16,744 nucleotides of DNA from Alkalimonas sp. (GTDB lineage: Bacteria > Pseudomonadota > Gammaproteobacteria > Enterobacterales > Alteromonadaceae): NCBI GenBank assembly GCA_022565655.1, contig JAIUMG010000031.1, positions 1 to 16,744 of the forward strand. The letters run 5' to 3'. Positions 7,201 to 12,827 of this stretch are shown piece after piece. A program made the position numbers and the translations under genes. The notes beneath the pieces were generated by a model that was not told the origin of the DNA, did no database searches, and was given only the letters and a program-made list of their open reading frames with translations. Each line of letters opens with the position of its first letter. The first letter of the stretch is position 1.

Positions 7201-8807
7201 TCGTAGCGAAGCGTCAGTTGTTCCGTGTTGATATCGTATTGCCACAGTTGATCGGCAGCGGACAGCAGCAGTTGATGTTCTGAGCCGGGCAGATAGCCGA
7301 GAAAACCACCAAAGGAGCTGGATGTCAGAGGCTGCAGACCATTGATGACCTGAATACGGCCACGTTCGGGTTGATAACGATAAAACTGCTGTTCTTTGTT
7401 AAACCAGAAGTCGCCATGCCGATCCCGCCAGAAAAAACCAGCTCCCTGGCCTAACAAGCTGTGTTGCACTTCATTTTGTACCGCCAGAGGCAGTAACTCA
7501 TTGAGCTGTGCATCAAATAAAAACAAACCATATGGTGAGCTGAAATAGACCTGATGCTCAGTCTCCGGGAAAATATTTAAAATGGTGGTTTCATGCCAAA
7601 AGGCTTTCGGATCGGGATTGACTAAAAATTGCTCGATGTCACCGTGCTGTAGGTCAAGCCGGTTCAAGCCGTTGCTGGTACCGACCCAGAGGTGATTCGG
7701 CTCAGTCTCTGCCATCGCATGCACACGTAAATCGCTGAAAGCATTCTGGTTGTCTGTGCCATGTCCAAGGTGGCTGAATGCCATGCTTCTTGGGTGCCAG
7801 TAATAAGCCCCATCGTAACGGGTGCCTAACCAGAAGCCACCAGAATGGTCTCGAACCAGACTGATCATATTTGGATCGGTCAGGCCGAATTGGCTGTCGC
7901 TAAAGCTCCAGAGAAATTGGTAGTGATTATCATGGGGTTGAAAACGATACAGACCGAGTTCTGTGGCAATCACCGCTTCATTATCCTGCCACTCGACATG
8001 CCAGATATTCCGGGCGGCAAAGCGCTCTTGTGCCAACAGGGGCTGTGCGGATTTAAGGTAAGCCGTAAGATCAGCTAAGGCGATGCTATAGAGTCCTTCA
8101 ACGGCTCCAATCCATAATTGCTCATCCTTGACAGAGAAAAATTTGATATGGCGCTGATTGTCGTTTGCATCGGTTGGCAGGTAAGAGAGCTGATGCATTT
8201 GCTTGCTTTGAAGCTCCAACACTCTCAGACGGTCATTGCTACCGATGAAAACCTGACCATCATGATGATACAAGGTGCGAATAAAGCGTTCATTGGGATC
8301 GTCATCCGACAGTTGAAATAGCTTGGTCGTTTCACCGCTGTCGGTTTGCAATACAAAGACGGCCAGATTGGTGGAGACCAGCAACTGCTGATCGGATAAC
8401 TCAATCATATCAGTGATCAACTGAGCCTGGCTGCGCTCACGAATGGTTGGCATCGAGAACTGAAGTTCAAGCCAGCCTTGCTCGGGGTTAAAACGATACA
8501 CTCCGGCCTGGGCCGAAGCGACCCAGATACTGCCATCGTCCCGTTGCAGCGAGGTCACAAAAGCTGCGTCTTGCAGAGTTTGTTGCTCGTTGCTTAATTG
8601 AATCACCCGGCTGCTGTCGTAGCGATTCAAGCCACCTTGCGTGGCCAGCCAGAGAAAACCGTCTTTATCCAGCATCATGTTGCTGACAGTGCCTTGCGAT
8701 AAGCCCTGTTCTGGTGTCAGTGGCAACAGAACAGGTTTTGCCAAGGTAACATGGCTGATAAACAGCAGTAGCCCGAACCAAAAAAGACCAGTTGAGCTGT
8801 GCTTCAC
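4281..8807 (-). CDS. Membrane sensor: periplasmic propeller, Y_Y_Y, PAS-PAS-GGDEF-EAL
   Basis: This 1508-residue protein is predicted to sense a periplasmic signal and control cyclic di-GMP. The order is: signal peptide (about 1-23); Reg_prop-type propeller repeats with motifs such as DGFLWLATQGGLNRYD (about 30-690); a Y_Y_Y domain (about 700-770); a membrane helix (about 780-802); PAS/PAC 1 (about 825-940); PAS 2 (about 945-1062); GGDEF (about 1072-1240) and EAL (about 1258-1495). GGDEF is intact at 1154-1158, with the inhibitory-site motif RESD at 1145-1148. The EAL signature reads EVL, but catalytic-type residues E1282, N1339, E1371, D1401-D1402, K1422 and E1458/E1461 are present, so both cyclase and phosphodiesterase activity are plausible. 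The start is a GTG, set by an AAGGAG 5 bases upstream. The gene has its own promoter candidate and appears monocistronic. The ligand and output are unknown. Confidence 0.93.
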   Translation of the reverse strand: MKHSSTGLFWFGLLLFISHVTLAKPVLLPLTPEQGLSQGTVSNMMLDKDGFLWLATQGGLNRYDSSRVIQLSNEQQTLQDAAFVTSLQRDDGSIWVASAQAGVYRFNPEQGWLELQFSMPTIRERSQAQLITDMIELSDQQLLVSTNLAVFVLQTDSGETTKLFQLSDDDPNERFIRTLYHHDGQVFIGSNDRLRVLELQSKQMHQLSYLPTDANDNQRHIKFFSVKDEQLWIGAVEGLYSIALADLTAYLKSAQPLLAQERFAARNIWHVEWQDNEAVIATELGLYRFQPHDNHYQFLWSFSDSQFGLTDPNMISLVRDHSGGFWLGTRYDGAYYWHPRSMAFSHLGHGTDNQNAFSDLRVHAMAETEPNHLWVGTSNGLNRLDLQHGDIEQFLVNPDPKAFWHETTILNIFPETEHQVYFSSPYGLFLFDAQLNELLPLAVQNEVQHSLLGQGAGFFWRDRHGDFWFNKEQQFYRYQPERGRIQVINGLQPLTSSSFGGFLGYLPGSEHQLLLSAADQLWQYDINTEQLTLRYEASNFNPGLSRFADNVLMDQQQQLWVAFNGVGLLVFSLPDFELLHHFHQHNGLESNLVFSLQEDRHGFIWFANHHGLFRMNPENFHTERFSKDDGLITHEYNGRAGLTLQNGNLAYGSMQGLTMIQPDQLLDIDSSPTAVITELNLLDGSFSTPYGLLNEQHFSLPHDAEGLKLNFSSMNFRDKNKVRFRVWLEGKQQFSFPEQTETQLIIPKLPAGDYVFHVVSVSPATGQESEPARLRLSITPAWWASVWAYTFYTVVVLVIVLLWLRNRQQHQRILATAHRKVKASEQRLKLALAAVDSGAWEWLAKQNSLYANRVHTMLGYREALNPLTLEQHLSLIHPEDKAGFLQSWQRFTEQQDISFDHTYRLQHKDGHWLWFRDIGKIAEVDDNEQVLRVMGTFSNITETRASQEKARLFGEAFQKTRDWVVILDEKQRMIAANQSFADAFGPVEHYMSNPQTHHLGIGLDRRRYYTKLLNDFTVNQHWQGEELIITPDGRERPTLINISAVGDQQKVGFFVLVFTDITDQKLAEDELRYLANYDALTGLPNRALLMDRIHHGIENAKRAKRALALCFIDLDKFKQINDSLGHDIGDLLLKEVARRLNLTLRESDTVARLGGDEFVVLLEGYKNHDNINHVSRKMLHIIGEPMQLGPHTVAVSPSIGIAVYPDDAYTAIELLKHADVAMYHAKESGRNNFQFFTQEMNDKAHMQLARETRLRKAFQQHEFVNYYQPIIHSRDKTVVGVEVLLRWYSSDGVVSPAEFIPLAEDLSLIIPMTHALLERALSDLQHWRSFGHQLYLSVNLSARHLEHQTLAEQTAALLAKFKLPADCLRFEVTESALMRDHESAIATMHQLGDLGIKLALDDFGTGYSSLKYLKELPINAIKIDRSFVKDIGIDQNDEIIIETMLNMAESLGMYCVAEGVETEQQLAFFTQRECYLIQGYFFAQPMPAVQLIHLLQSKRFGSGTANQP

Positions 8808-8812
8808 ACGGA

Positions 8813-8818
8813 CTCCTT
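8813..8818 (-). promoter_or_regulatory. Ribosome-binding site fixing a GTG start
   Basis: AAGGAG on the minus strand, 5 bases before the GTG at 8807, decides the start of the sensor gene. A second GTG two bases further upstream is out of frame and followed at once by a stop. Confidence 0.8.
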
Positions 8819-8898
8819 AGTCAACAAGCTGGTTTCTATTGGGTTCTGTTGAAACACTGATTTTACTCTTGGTTATTGTTCTGTTTTAACAAAGTCTT

Positions 8899-8926
8899 AC
8901 TATACTTAGCTGGCTTGATAAGTCCA
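8899..8926 (-). promoter_or_regulatory. Candidate sigma70 promoter of the GGDEF/EAL sensor gene
   Basis: The minus strand reads TGGACT (4/6 to -35), a 16-base spacer, then TATAGT (5/6 to -10). Transcription would start near 8892, leaving an A/T-rich leader of about 85 bases. It lies just past the stop of the CbiB-like gene, and no terminator separates the two, so some read-through is possible. Confidence 0.5.
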
Positions 8927-8933
8927 GACTTGC

Positions 8934-9899
8934 TCAGTAGAAAAATGCCGCCCACCAGAGCAGCGTATAAGCCAGCAGCAGAACAAGACTGAACCAGATA
9001 AGGCTTTGCTGCATCAGCAAGGCGTTTTTTAGGGTCCGATGATCAGGCTCTGGCTCAGCCTGGCCAATTTTATCGCGCTGCACTTTGTCTGTATTATAGA
9101 GCACTGGCCCACCCAGGCGACAGTTTAAGCTAGCGCTGACCCCAGCCAGGCATGCCAGCTGGGCGCGGTGAAAATAGCTGGGCGTCTGTTGCCGGTAGCG
9201 CTGGATACTGCGGCGGCATCGAAAGCGCAGGCAGATCAGGAAAAAACACAGCCAGTAGCCGGGTTTTTGCAGCCAATCGCTTAGCCAGGCTGTGGCGACA
9301 CCAAAATCGCGATTATGCTGCAACTTGGTGCTCCACTCTTGATGCAAAATAGCAAGCAACCGAACCACCAGCGCTGGCCAGATACCAAACAGTAAAAACC
9401 AAAGTAGGGTAGTAAACCAGACTTGGCTGAAGTTGAGCCACAAACTTTCTATGGCGGCCTTACTCAAGCCAAGCGCACTTAGCGGGCGGGTTTGACGTAA
9501 TAAAGACAGGCTGGCCAGGTCGCGACTTAAGCTCAATTGTTGCTGTTGCAGCGCCTGTTGCAACTTGACGATCCGCTGCCGTCTGCTGCTGATATCCAAC
9601 AACAAGTACAACAAGATAGCTTCAAACACCTGGGGCAGGGCTGACAGTTGTAAAAAGGCGACCAGTATAAACAACCAGGGCAGTATCGCCACTGCGATTG
9701 CCAGGGTGCCGGATAGTCGTTGTTGCTGGCGACTGCGTTCTGGATCCGGGTTCACTTTCTGGCCAAGTCGCTGGGCAAAAAAGCGGAAAAAGGTAAGAGG
9801 GTGATAGCTATCTGGTAAGGGCAACAGATAAGCCAGCAACACAGCCAATAGCATCAGTAGCGGGCTGTGTAGAGTGAGCTCAATCCAGTGCTCAGGCAT
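8934..9899 (-). CDS. CobD/CbiB-family integral membrane protein, divergent
   Basis: This 321-residue inner-membrane protein has hydrophobic segments near residues 13-28, 66-104, 161-186, 217-228 and 300-321. Resemblance to the CobD/CbiB family (adenosylcobinamide-phosphate synthase) is seen in SRDLASLSLLRQTRPLSALG, in RDFGVATAWLSDWLQKPGYWL and in the terminal block LNCRLGGPVLYNTDKVQRDKIG. The central region of true CbiB (the ExxxEN...DG and NTxDSM-type segments) is poorly kept, here AIESLWLNFSQVWFTTLLW and LAILHQEWSTKL, so cobinamide synthase activity is doubtful. AmpE, a related membrane family, is the main alternative. The ATG is only 2 bp after the mtnN stop and lacks its own Shine-Dalgarno, so the two are probably translationally coupled. 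A similar mtnN neighbour is known in other gammaproteobacteria such as Vibrio. Confidence 0.72.
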   Translation of the reverse strand: MPEHWIELTLHSPLLMLLAVLLAYLLPLPDSYHPLTFFRFFAQRLGQKVNPDPERSRQQQRLSGTLAIAVAILPWLFILVAFLQLSALPQVFEAILLYLLLDISSRRQRIVKLQQALQQQQLSLSRDLASLSLLRQTRPLSALGLSKAAIESLWLNFSQVWFTTLLWFLLFGIWPALVVRLLAILHQEWSTKLQHNRDFGVATAWLSDWLQKPGYWLCFFLICLRFRCRRSIQRYRQQTPSYFHRAQLACLAGVSASLNCRLGGPVLYNTDKVQRDKIGQAEPEPDHRTLKNALLMQQSLIWFSLVLLLAYTLLWWAAFFY

Positions 9900-9901
9900 G
9901 G

Positions 9902-10612
9902 TTAGCTGGCCGACAGTTGCTGAAGTAACTCTATGACCATGGCGGAGCTGTTTTTGGAGGCTACTGCCAGGTAGGCTTCAAAGGAATCTGGCGACTCTTT
10001 ACCAGCAATATCACTTAAACTGCGGATCACCAGACATGGCACTTGCATTTGATAGCAGACTTGCGCAATAGCAGCGCCCTCCATTTCGACGGCCAGCATG
10101 GTCGGAAAGGTGGCACGGGTTGCTTGAATGCGCTCAGGGTCACACATAAAGCTATCCCCGGTGGCAATCAGCCCTCGTTTTGTTTTACAGACCCCTAACC
10201 TGGCAATACTTTTCTCGGCCGCGCGAACCAAGGTTGGATCGGACAGCAACAAGGCAGGCATATTAGGCACCTGGCCCGGTACATAGCCAAAAGCGGTGAC
10301 ATCGACATCGTGGTGGCAAAGTTCAGCACCGATCACCACATCGCCAACCCGTAGTTCAGGATCAAAGCCACCGGCTGAGCCGGTGTTGATAACGGCATCT
10401 ACCTTAAAATGGTGGATCATCAGGCTGGTTGCCAGAGCCGCAGCAACTTTTCCAATGCCTGATTGCACCAGTACCACATCACGACCAGCCAACTGGCCAG
10501 AGTAAAATTGATAGGGACCAACTTGCTCAGTGGTGGACTGAACAAGTTGTTGTTTTAAAAGGGCCACTTCCGGTTCCATGGCACCAATAATTCCAATACG
10601 CTGCATCATCAT
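9902..10612 (-). CDS. mtnN: 5'-methylthioadenosine/S-adenosylhomocysteine nucleosidase
   Basis: This enzyme of 234-236 residues cleaves adenine from methylthioadenosine, S-adenosylhomocysteine and 5'-deoxyadenosine. It feeds methionine salvage, methyl-group recycling and autoinducer-2 production, and clears the by-product of radical-SAM enzymes. It closely matches E. coli Pfs/MtnN (232 residues). The catalytic residues correspond to E15 (GAMEPEVALL), E178 (VEMEGAA) and D201 (SDIAG). The phosphorylase-fold block IINTGSAGGFDPELRVGDVV is intact. Three consecutive ATG codons (10612, 10609 and 10606) make the exact start ambiguous by two residues, and the first is used here. It sits behind a promoter candidate located in the pirin-mtnN gap and is followed at once by the CbiB-like gene. 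Confidence 0.97.
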   Translation of the reverse strand: MMMQRIGIIGAMEPEVALLKQQLVQSTTEQVGPYQFYSGQLAGRDVVLVQSGIGKVAAALATSLMIHHFKVDAVINTGSAGGFDPELRVGDVVIGAELCHHDVDVTAFGYVPGQVPNMPALLLSDPTLVRAAEKSIARLGVCKTKRGLIATGDSFMCDPERIQATRATFPTMLAVEMEGAAIAQVCYQMQVPCLVIRSLSDIAGKESPDSFEAYLAVASKNSSAMVIELLQQLSAS

Positions 10613-10625
10613 CCAACTTCAATAA

Positions 10626-10655
10626 GGAGAAAGCCGCAGTATACGGCTTTTCTCC
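10626..10655 (-). terminator. Strong hairpin abutting the pirin stop codon
   Basis: The plus strand reads GGAGAAAGCCG, a 7-base loop CAGTATA, then CGGCTTTTCTCC. This is an 11-bp stem with a single-base bulge. On the pirin-sense strand the 3' arm is CGGCTTTCTCC followed by TTATT. It starts directly after the pirin TGA and most likely terminates that transcript, though the T-run is broken by CTCC. The -10 of the mtnN promoter lies in its loop. Confidence 0.6.
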
Positions 10656-10666
10656 TCAAATTTGAA
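10638..10666 (-). promoter_or_regulatory. Candidate sigma70 promoter of mtnN
   Basis: The minus strand has TTCAAA (4/6 to -35), a 17-base spacer and TATACT (5/6 to -10). Transcription would begin near 10631, giving a leader of about 19 bases. The -35 lies inside the last codons of pirin, and the -10 is in the loop of the hairpin at 10626-10655. Confidence 0.5.
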
Positions 10667-11537
10667 TGGATTGCAATGGCTTATCCCCAGTCAGAGTCCC
10701 GGCCTGATAATCGCGGATTGCCTGGTCAATTTCTTCTGCGCTATTCATGACAAAAGGCCCATATTGCGCTACCGGTTCGCCGATAGGTTTACCGGCAAGC
10801 ACCAGTACTTTGCTGGCTTGTTGTGCCTGCAGTTGCAGCGTGCTCCCTGCCGTGAGGACGGCCGCATGGTGTGGCTGAACGGCATCACTTGTATCGCCGT
10901 GCACAATGCTGATTGCCTCTTCGTACGGATACACCAGTGCCTGGTAGTCGTCAGGCAGTTCAATCTGGATTGATTGCCCGGCGGCGATATGCACATCGTA
11001 GTATTGCGGGTCAGTACTCAAGCCTCGAATGGCTCCATCGAGTTGTTGCTCACTACGAAACTGGCCCGCAATCACTTTCACCTGGCCGCCATCAGCTAGT
11101 TTCAGCACCGGAATGTCTTGTGGGGCAATATCAACGTAGGCTGCGTCTTTCATTTTTTCCGTGGCGGGTAAGTTCAGCCACAGCTGAAAGCCTTGCATCA
11201 AGCCTGATTCTTGTTGCGGCATTTCGGAGTGGATAATGCCCCGGCCTGCGGTCATCCATTGCACGCCACCACTTTTTAAGTGACCCTTATTGCCCATGTG
11301 ATCCTCATGCAGCATATGGCCATGCAGCATGTAGGTCACGGTTTCAAAACCACGGTGAGGATGCGCCGGGAAACCAGCCAGATAATCGCTGGCTTGATCC
11401 GAGCCGAAACAATCCAGCATCAGAAAAGGGTCCAGTCGTAACTGTTGTGTCAGCCCCAGGCTACGCTGAATCTTAACCCCGGCGCCATCGGATACTTGCC
11501 GGGCTGGGATGAGTTGCTTAATCGAACGTTCAGTCAT
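10656..11537 (-). CDS. Pirin family protein (YhhW-type bicupin)
   Basis: This 293-residue bicupin is of the pirin family. Residues H59 and H61 (PAHPHRGFETVTY) with H103 and E105 (GIIHSEMP) form the usual iron-binding set of the N-terminal cupin. A Pirin_C domain covers the second half, with the typical LVLAGKPIGEPVAQYGPFVMNS block near the end. Bacterial relatives such as YhhW show quercetin dioxygenase activity, and the true substrate is usually unknown. The ATG at 11537 is chosen over an in-frame extension of 11 codons because AAGGAG lies 7 bases upstream and MTERSIKQLI aligns with the family. It is divergent from the small outer-membrane protein gene across a 212-bp gap and ends in a strong hairpin. 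Confidence 0.93.
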   Translation of the reverse strand: MTERSIKQLIPARQVSDGAGVKIQRSLGLTQQLRLDPFLMLDCFGSDQASDYLAGFPAHPHRGFETVTYMLHGHMLHEDHMGNKGHLKSGGVQWMTAGRGIIHSEMPQQESGLMQGFQLWLNLPATEKMKDAAYVDIAPQDIPVLKLADGGQVKVIAGQFRSEQQLDGAIRGLSTDPQYYDVHIAAGQSIQIELPDDYQALVYPYEEAISIVHGDTSDAVQPHHAAVLTAGSTLQLQAQQASKVLVLAGKPIGEPVAQYGPFVMNSAEEIDQAIRDYQAGTLTGDKPLQSIQI

Positions 11538-11544
11538 GGGTGTA

Positions 11545-11550
11545 CTCCTT
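11545..11550 (-). promoter_or_regulatory. Ribosome-binding site fixing the pirin start
   Basis: AAGGAG on the minus strand lies 7 bases before the ATG at 11537. It excludes the longer in-frame extension as the translation start. Confidence 0.8.
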
Positions 11551-11648
11551 CGCTGTTGGAATACCTGCATTTAATAATAGATTTCATAGAAAGAAAATTG
11601 CATATTTTTGCGCTAACCATTCTATTTAATAAAACTATCACGATTCAG

Positions 11649-11680
11649 TTTGAGTTAAGCTGCTGTTTGTTAATCTCAAA
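11649..11680. repeat. Imperfect inverted repeat in the pirin/outer-membrane-protein intergenic region
   Basis: TTTGAGTTAA and TTAATCTCAAA are inverted copies with one bulged base and an 11-base centre. The dyad overlaps the candidate -35 of the plus-strand gene and lies about 112 bp before the divergent pirin start. It could be an operator for a regulator or an mRNA hairpin. The region between the two genes is otherwise A/T-rich. Confidence 0.45.
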
Positions 11681-11694
11681 CTTCAACGTAAAAC
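11667..11694 (+). promoter_or_regulatory. Possible promoter of the small outer-membrane protein gene
   Basis: TTGTTA (4/6), a 16-base spacer and TAAAAC (4/6) would start transcription near 11701, about 49 bases before the ATG. Other weak pairs exist in this A/T-rich gap, so this is only the best of several. Confidence 0.3.
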
Positions 11695-11703
11695 GACCAT
11701 GTT

Positions 11704-11731
11704 TTGGCAATAATCCGTACTGAACTGCCAA
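11704..11731 (+). repeat. Inverted repeat in the leader of the outer-membrane protein gene
   Basis: TTGGCA and TGCCAA are perfect 6-base inverted copies separated by 16 bases, ending 6 bases before the GAGGAG ribosome-binding site. If transcription starts at or upstream of 11704, the leader could fold here and affect ribosome access. Confidence 0.35.
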
Positions 11732-11749
11732 GCTTTTGAGGAGAAATAC

Positions 11750-12286
11750 ATGAAAAAACTGAGCCCATTATTTTGTGCTGTAGTGCTGGGAAGCGTTACT
11801 GCAAGTGCAACTGCTGTCAATTGGGATCATGTTGGATTTGGTTACATTGATCACTTCGGTTCTGGAGCTTACCTGAACCTAAGCCATCAATTAGAACCAA
11901 GCTGGGTAGTACGTGCCGATTTAAACCGTGTATCAAAGCACTCAGTCGATGTCAGCGAGTTGTCGCTGGGCGCAAACTACCTGACCGGATTTCAGCTGGA
12001 TTTTGCGCCTTCGGTGCAAACCTATATTCAGGGCGGTTTACAGCATGCATTTGAAGATGCCAGTGAGACTGGGATCTATGCGGGCTTTGGTATCGCCGAT
12101 AAGCTGACTCCTGAGGTGGAATGGTTTGCCGAAGCAAGTTATCACACCATTGGCCGTGATTATGCCAGCCTGGGGGGCGGAATTGCTTATTTCTTCAGCC
12201 CTGACTGGGCTGCGCGTACCAGTGTTGCCTTAAACAGCGGTAGTCACTCCAATGAATTTCGTTTAGGCGTGTCGTACCAGTTTTAA
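11750..12286 (+). CDS. Small outer-membrane beta-barrel protein of unknown role
   Basis: This 178-residue precursor has a clear signal peptide (MKKLSPLFCAVVLGSVTASATA, cut probably after A22). The mature protein of about 156 residues is built of alternating amphipathic strands (YLNLSHQLEPSWVVRADLNR, YIQGGLQHAF, EVEWFAEASYHTI, YASLGGGIAYFF, FRLGVSYQF). It ends in phenylalanine, the usual C-terminal signal for insertion by the BAM complex. This size fits an eight-stranded OmpA/OmpW-like barrel. Similar small barrels in alteromonads carry no known function, and I cannot assign one. The start is supported by GAGGAG 6 bases before the ATG. It is the only plus-strand gene here, divergent from pirin and convergent with ogt. 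Confidence 0.85.
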   Translation: MKKLSPLFCAVVLGSVTASATAVNWDHVGFGYIDHFGSGAYLNLSHQLEPSWVVRADLNRVSKHSVDVSELSLGANYLTGFQLDFAPSVQTYIQGGLQHAFEDASETGIYAGFGIADKLTPEVEWFAEASYHTIGRDYASLGGGIAYFFSPDWAARTSVALNSGSHSNEFRLGVSYQF

Positions 12287-12304
12287 AAAATGTCGCTGTT
12301 TCAC

Positions 12305-12329
12305 GGCTGTTGCCCATCCTTCAACAGCC
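12305..12329. terminator. Dyad between convergent outer-membrane protein and ogt genes
   Basis: GGCTGTTG and CAACAGCC are perfect 8-base inverted copies with a 9-base loop. The dyad starts 18 bases after the plus-strand stop and overlaps the last two codons and stop of ogt on the other strand. The only long T-run, on the ogt-sense strand (TTTTTT), lies 11 bases after the stem. This makes it an atypical, possibly shared, terminator. Confidence 0.4.
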
Positions 12330-12827
12330 ATGCTCTCCTGGTTGCCAGCCCTCATGGCTGAGTAACCAGGTTTTTTTTCCCAGCCCACCTGCATATCCTG
12401 TTAAATGGCCATTGGCGCCAATCACCCGATGACAGGGGATCATAATGGCAATCGGATTTCGGCTATTAGCCAACCCAACAGCACGAACTGCCTTGGGGTT
12501 ATTGATACGGTTTGCGACTGTTTGATAACTGCAGGTTTGTCCATAAGGGATGCTTTGCAATTGCTGCCAAACCTGCTGTTGAAATTGCGTGCCCTCTGGC
12601 GCTAATGCCAATTCAAAGTGCGACAATTCACCAGCAAAATAGCGATCTAGCTGCTCACAGGCTTGTTTTAGAACTGCTGTGCCAGGGGCTTTATGCTCTC
12701 GTGGATGAGCAGGGTGCTGGCCTTTTGTTAATTCATCGGCAGTAACAAAGCGCACTGCGATAATCTGCTCTTGTTTAGCTATTACCTGAATGGGACCAAG
12801 CGGGCTTGTGATAAGGCATTCATGCAT
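12321..12827 (-). CDS. ogt: Methylated-DNA--[protein]-cysteine S-methyltransferase
   Basis: This 168-residue suicide repair protein transfers the methyl group from O6-methylguanine (and O4-methylthymine) to its own cysteine. The active-site motif IPCHRVIG is present with acceptor C132. It is preceded by the helix-turn-helix segment QTVANRINNPKAVRAVGLANSRNP and followed by LTGYAGGLGKKTWLLSHE, all typical of Ogt/AdaB. The ATG at 12827 is supported by AAGGAA 6 bases upstream. It overlaps the upstream Ada-AlkA fusion gene by 8 bp (ATGCATGA), which implies co-translation. The N-terminal Ada functions missing here are supplied by that neighbour. Confidence 0.96.
   Translation of the reverse strand: MHECLITSPLGPIQVIAKQEQIIAVRFVTADELTKGQHPAHPREHKAPGTAVLKQACEQLDRYFAGELSHFELALAPEGTQFQQQVWQQLQSIPYGQTCSYQTVANRINNPKAVRAVGLANSRNPIAIMIPCHRVIGANGHLTGYAGGLGKKTWLLSHEGWQPGEHGC

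Noticed and set aside
4281..8807. Possible tandem DNA repeats from the propeller blades
   Set aside because: The blade motifs repeat loosely at the protein level, but I saw no DNA-level repeat of useful length.
11538..11570. In-frame N-terminal extension of pirin by 11 codons
   Set aside because: The AAGGAG ribosome-binding site lies within this extension and points to the ATG at 11537.
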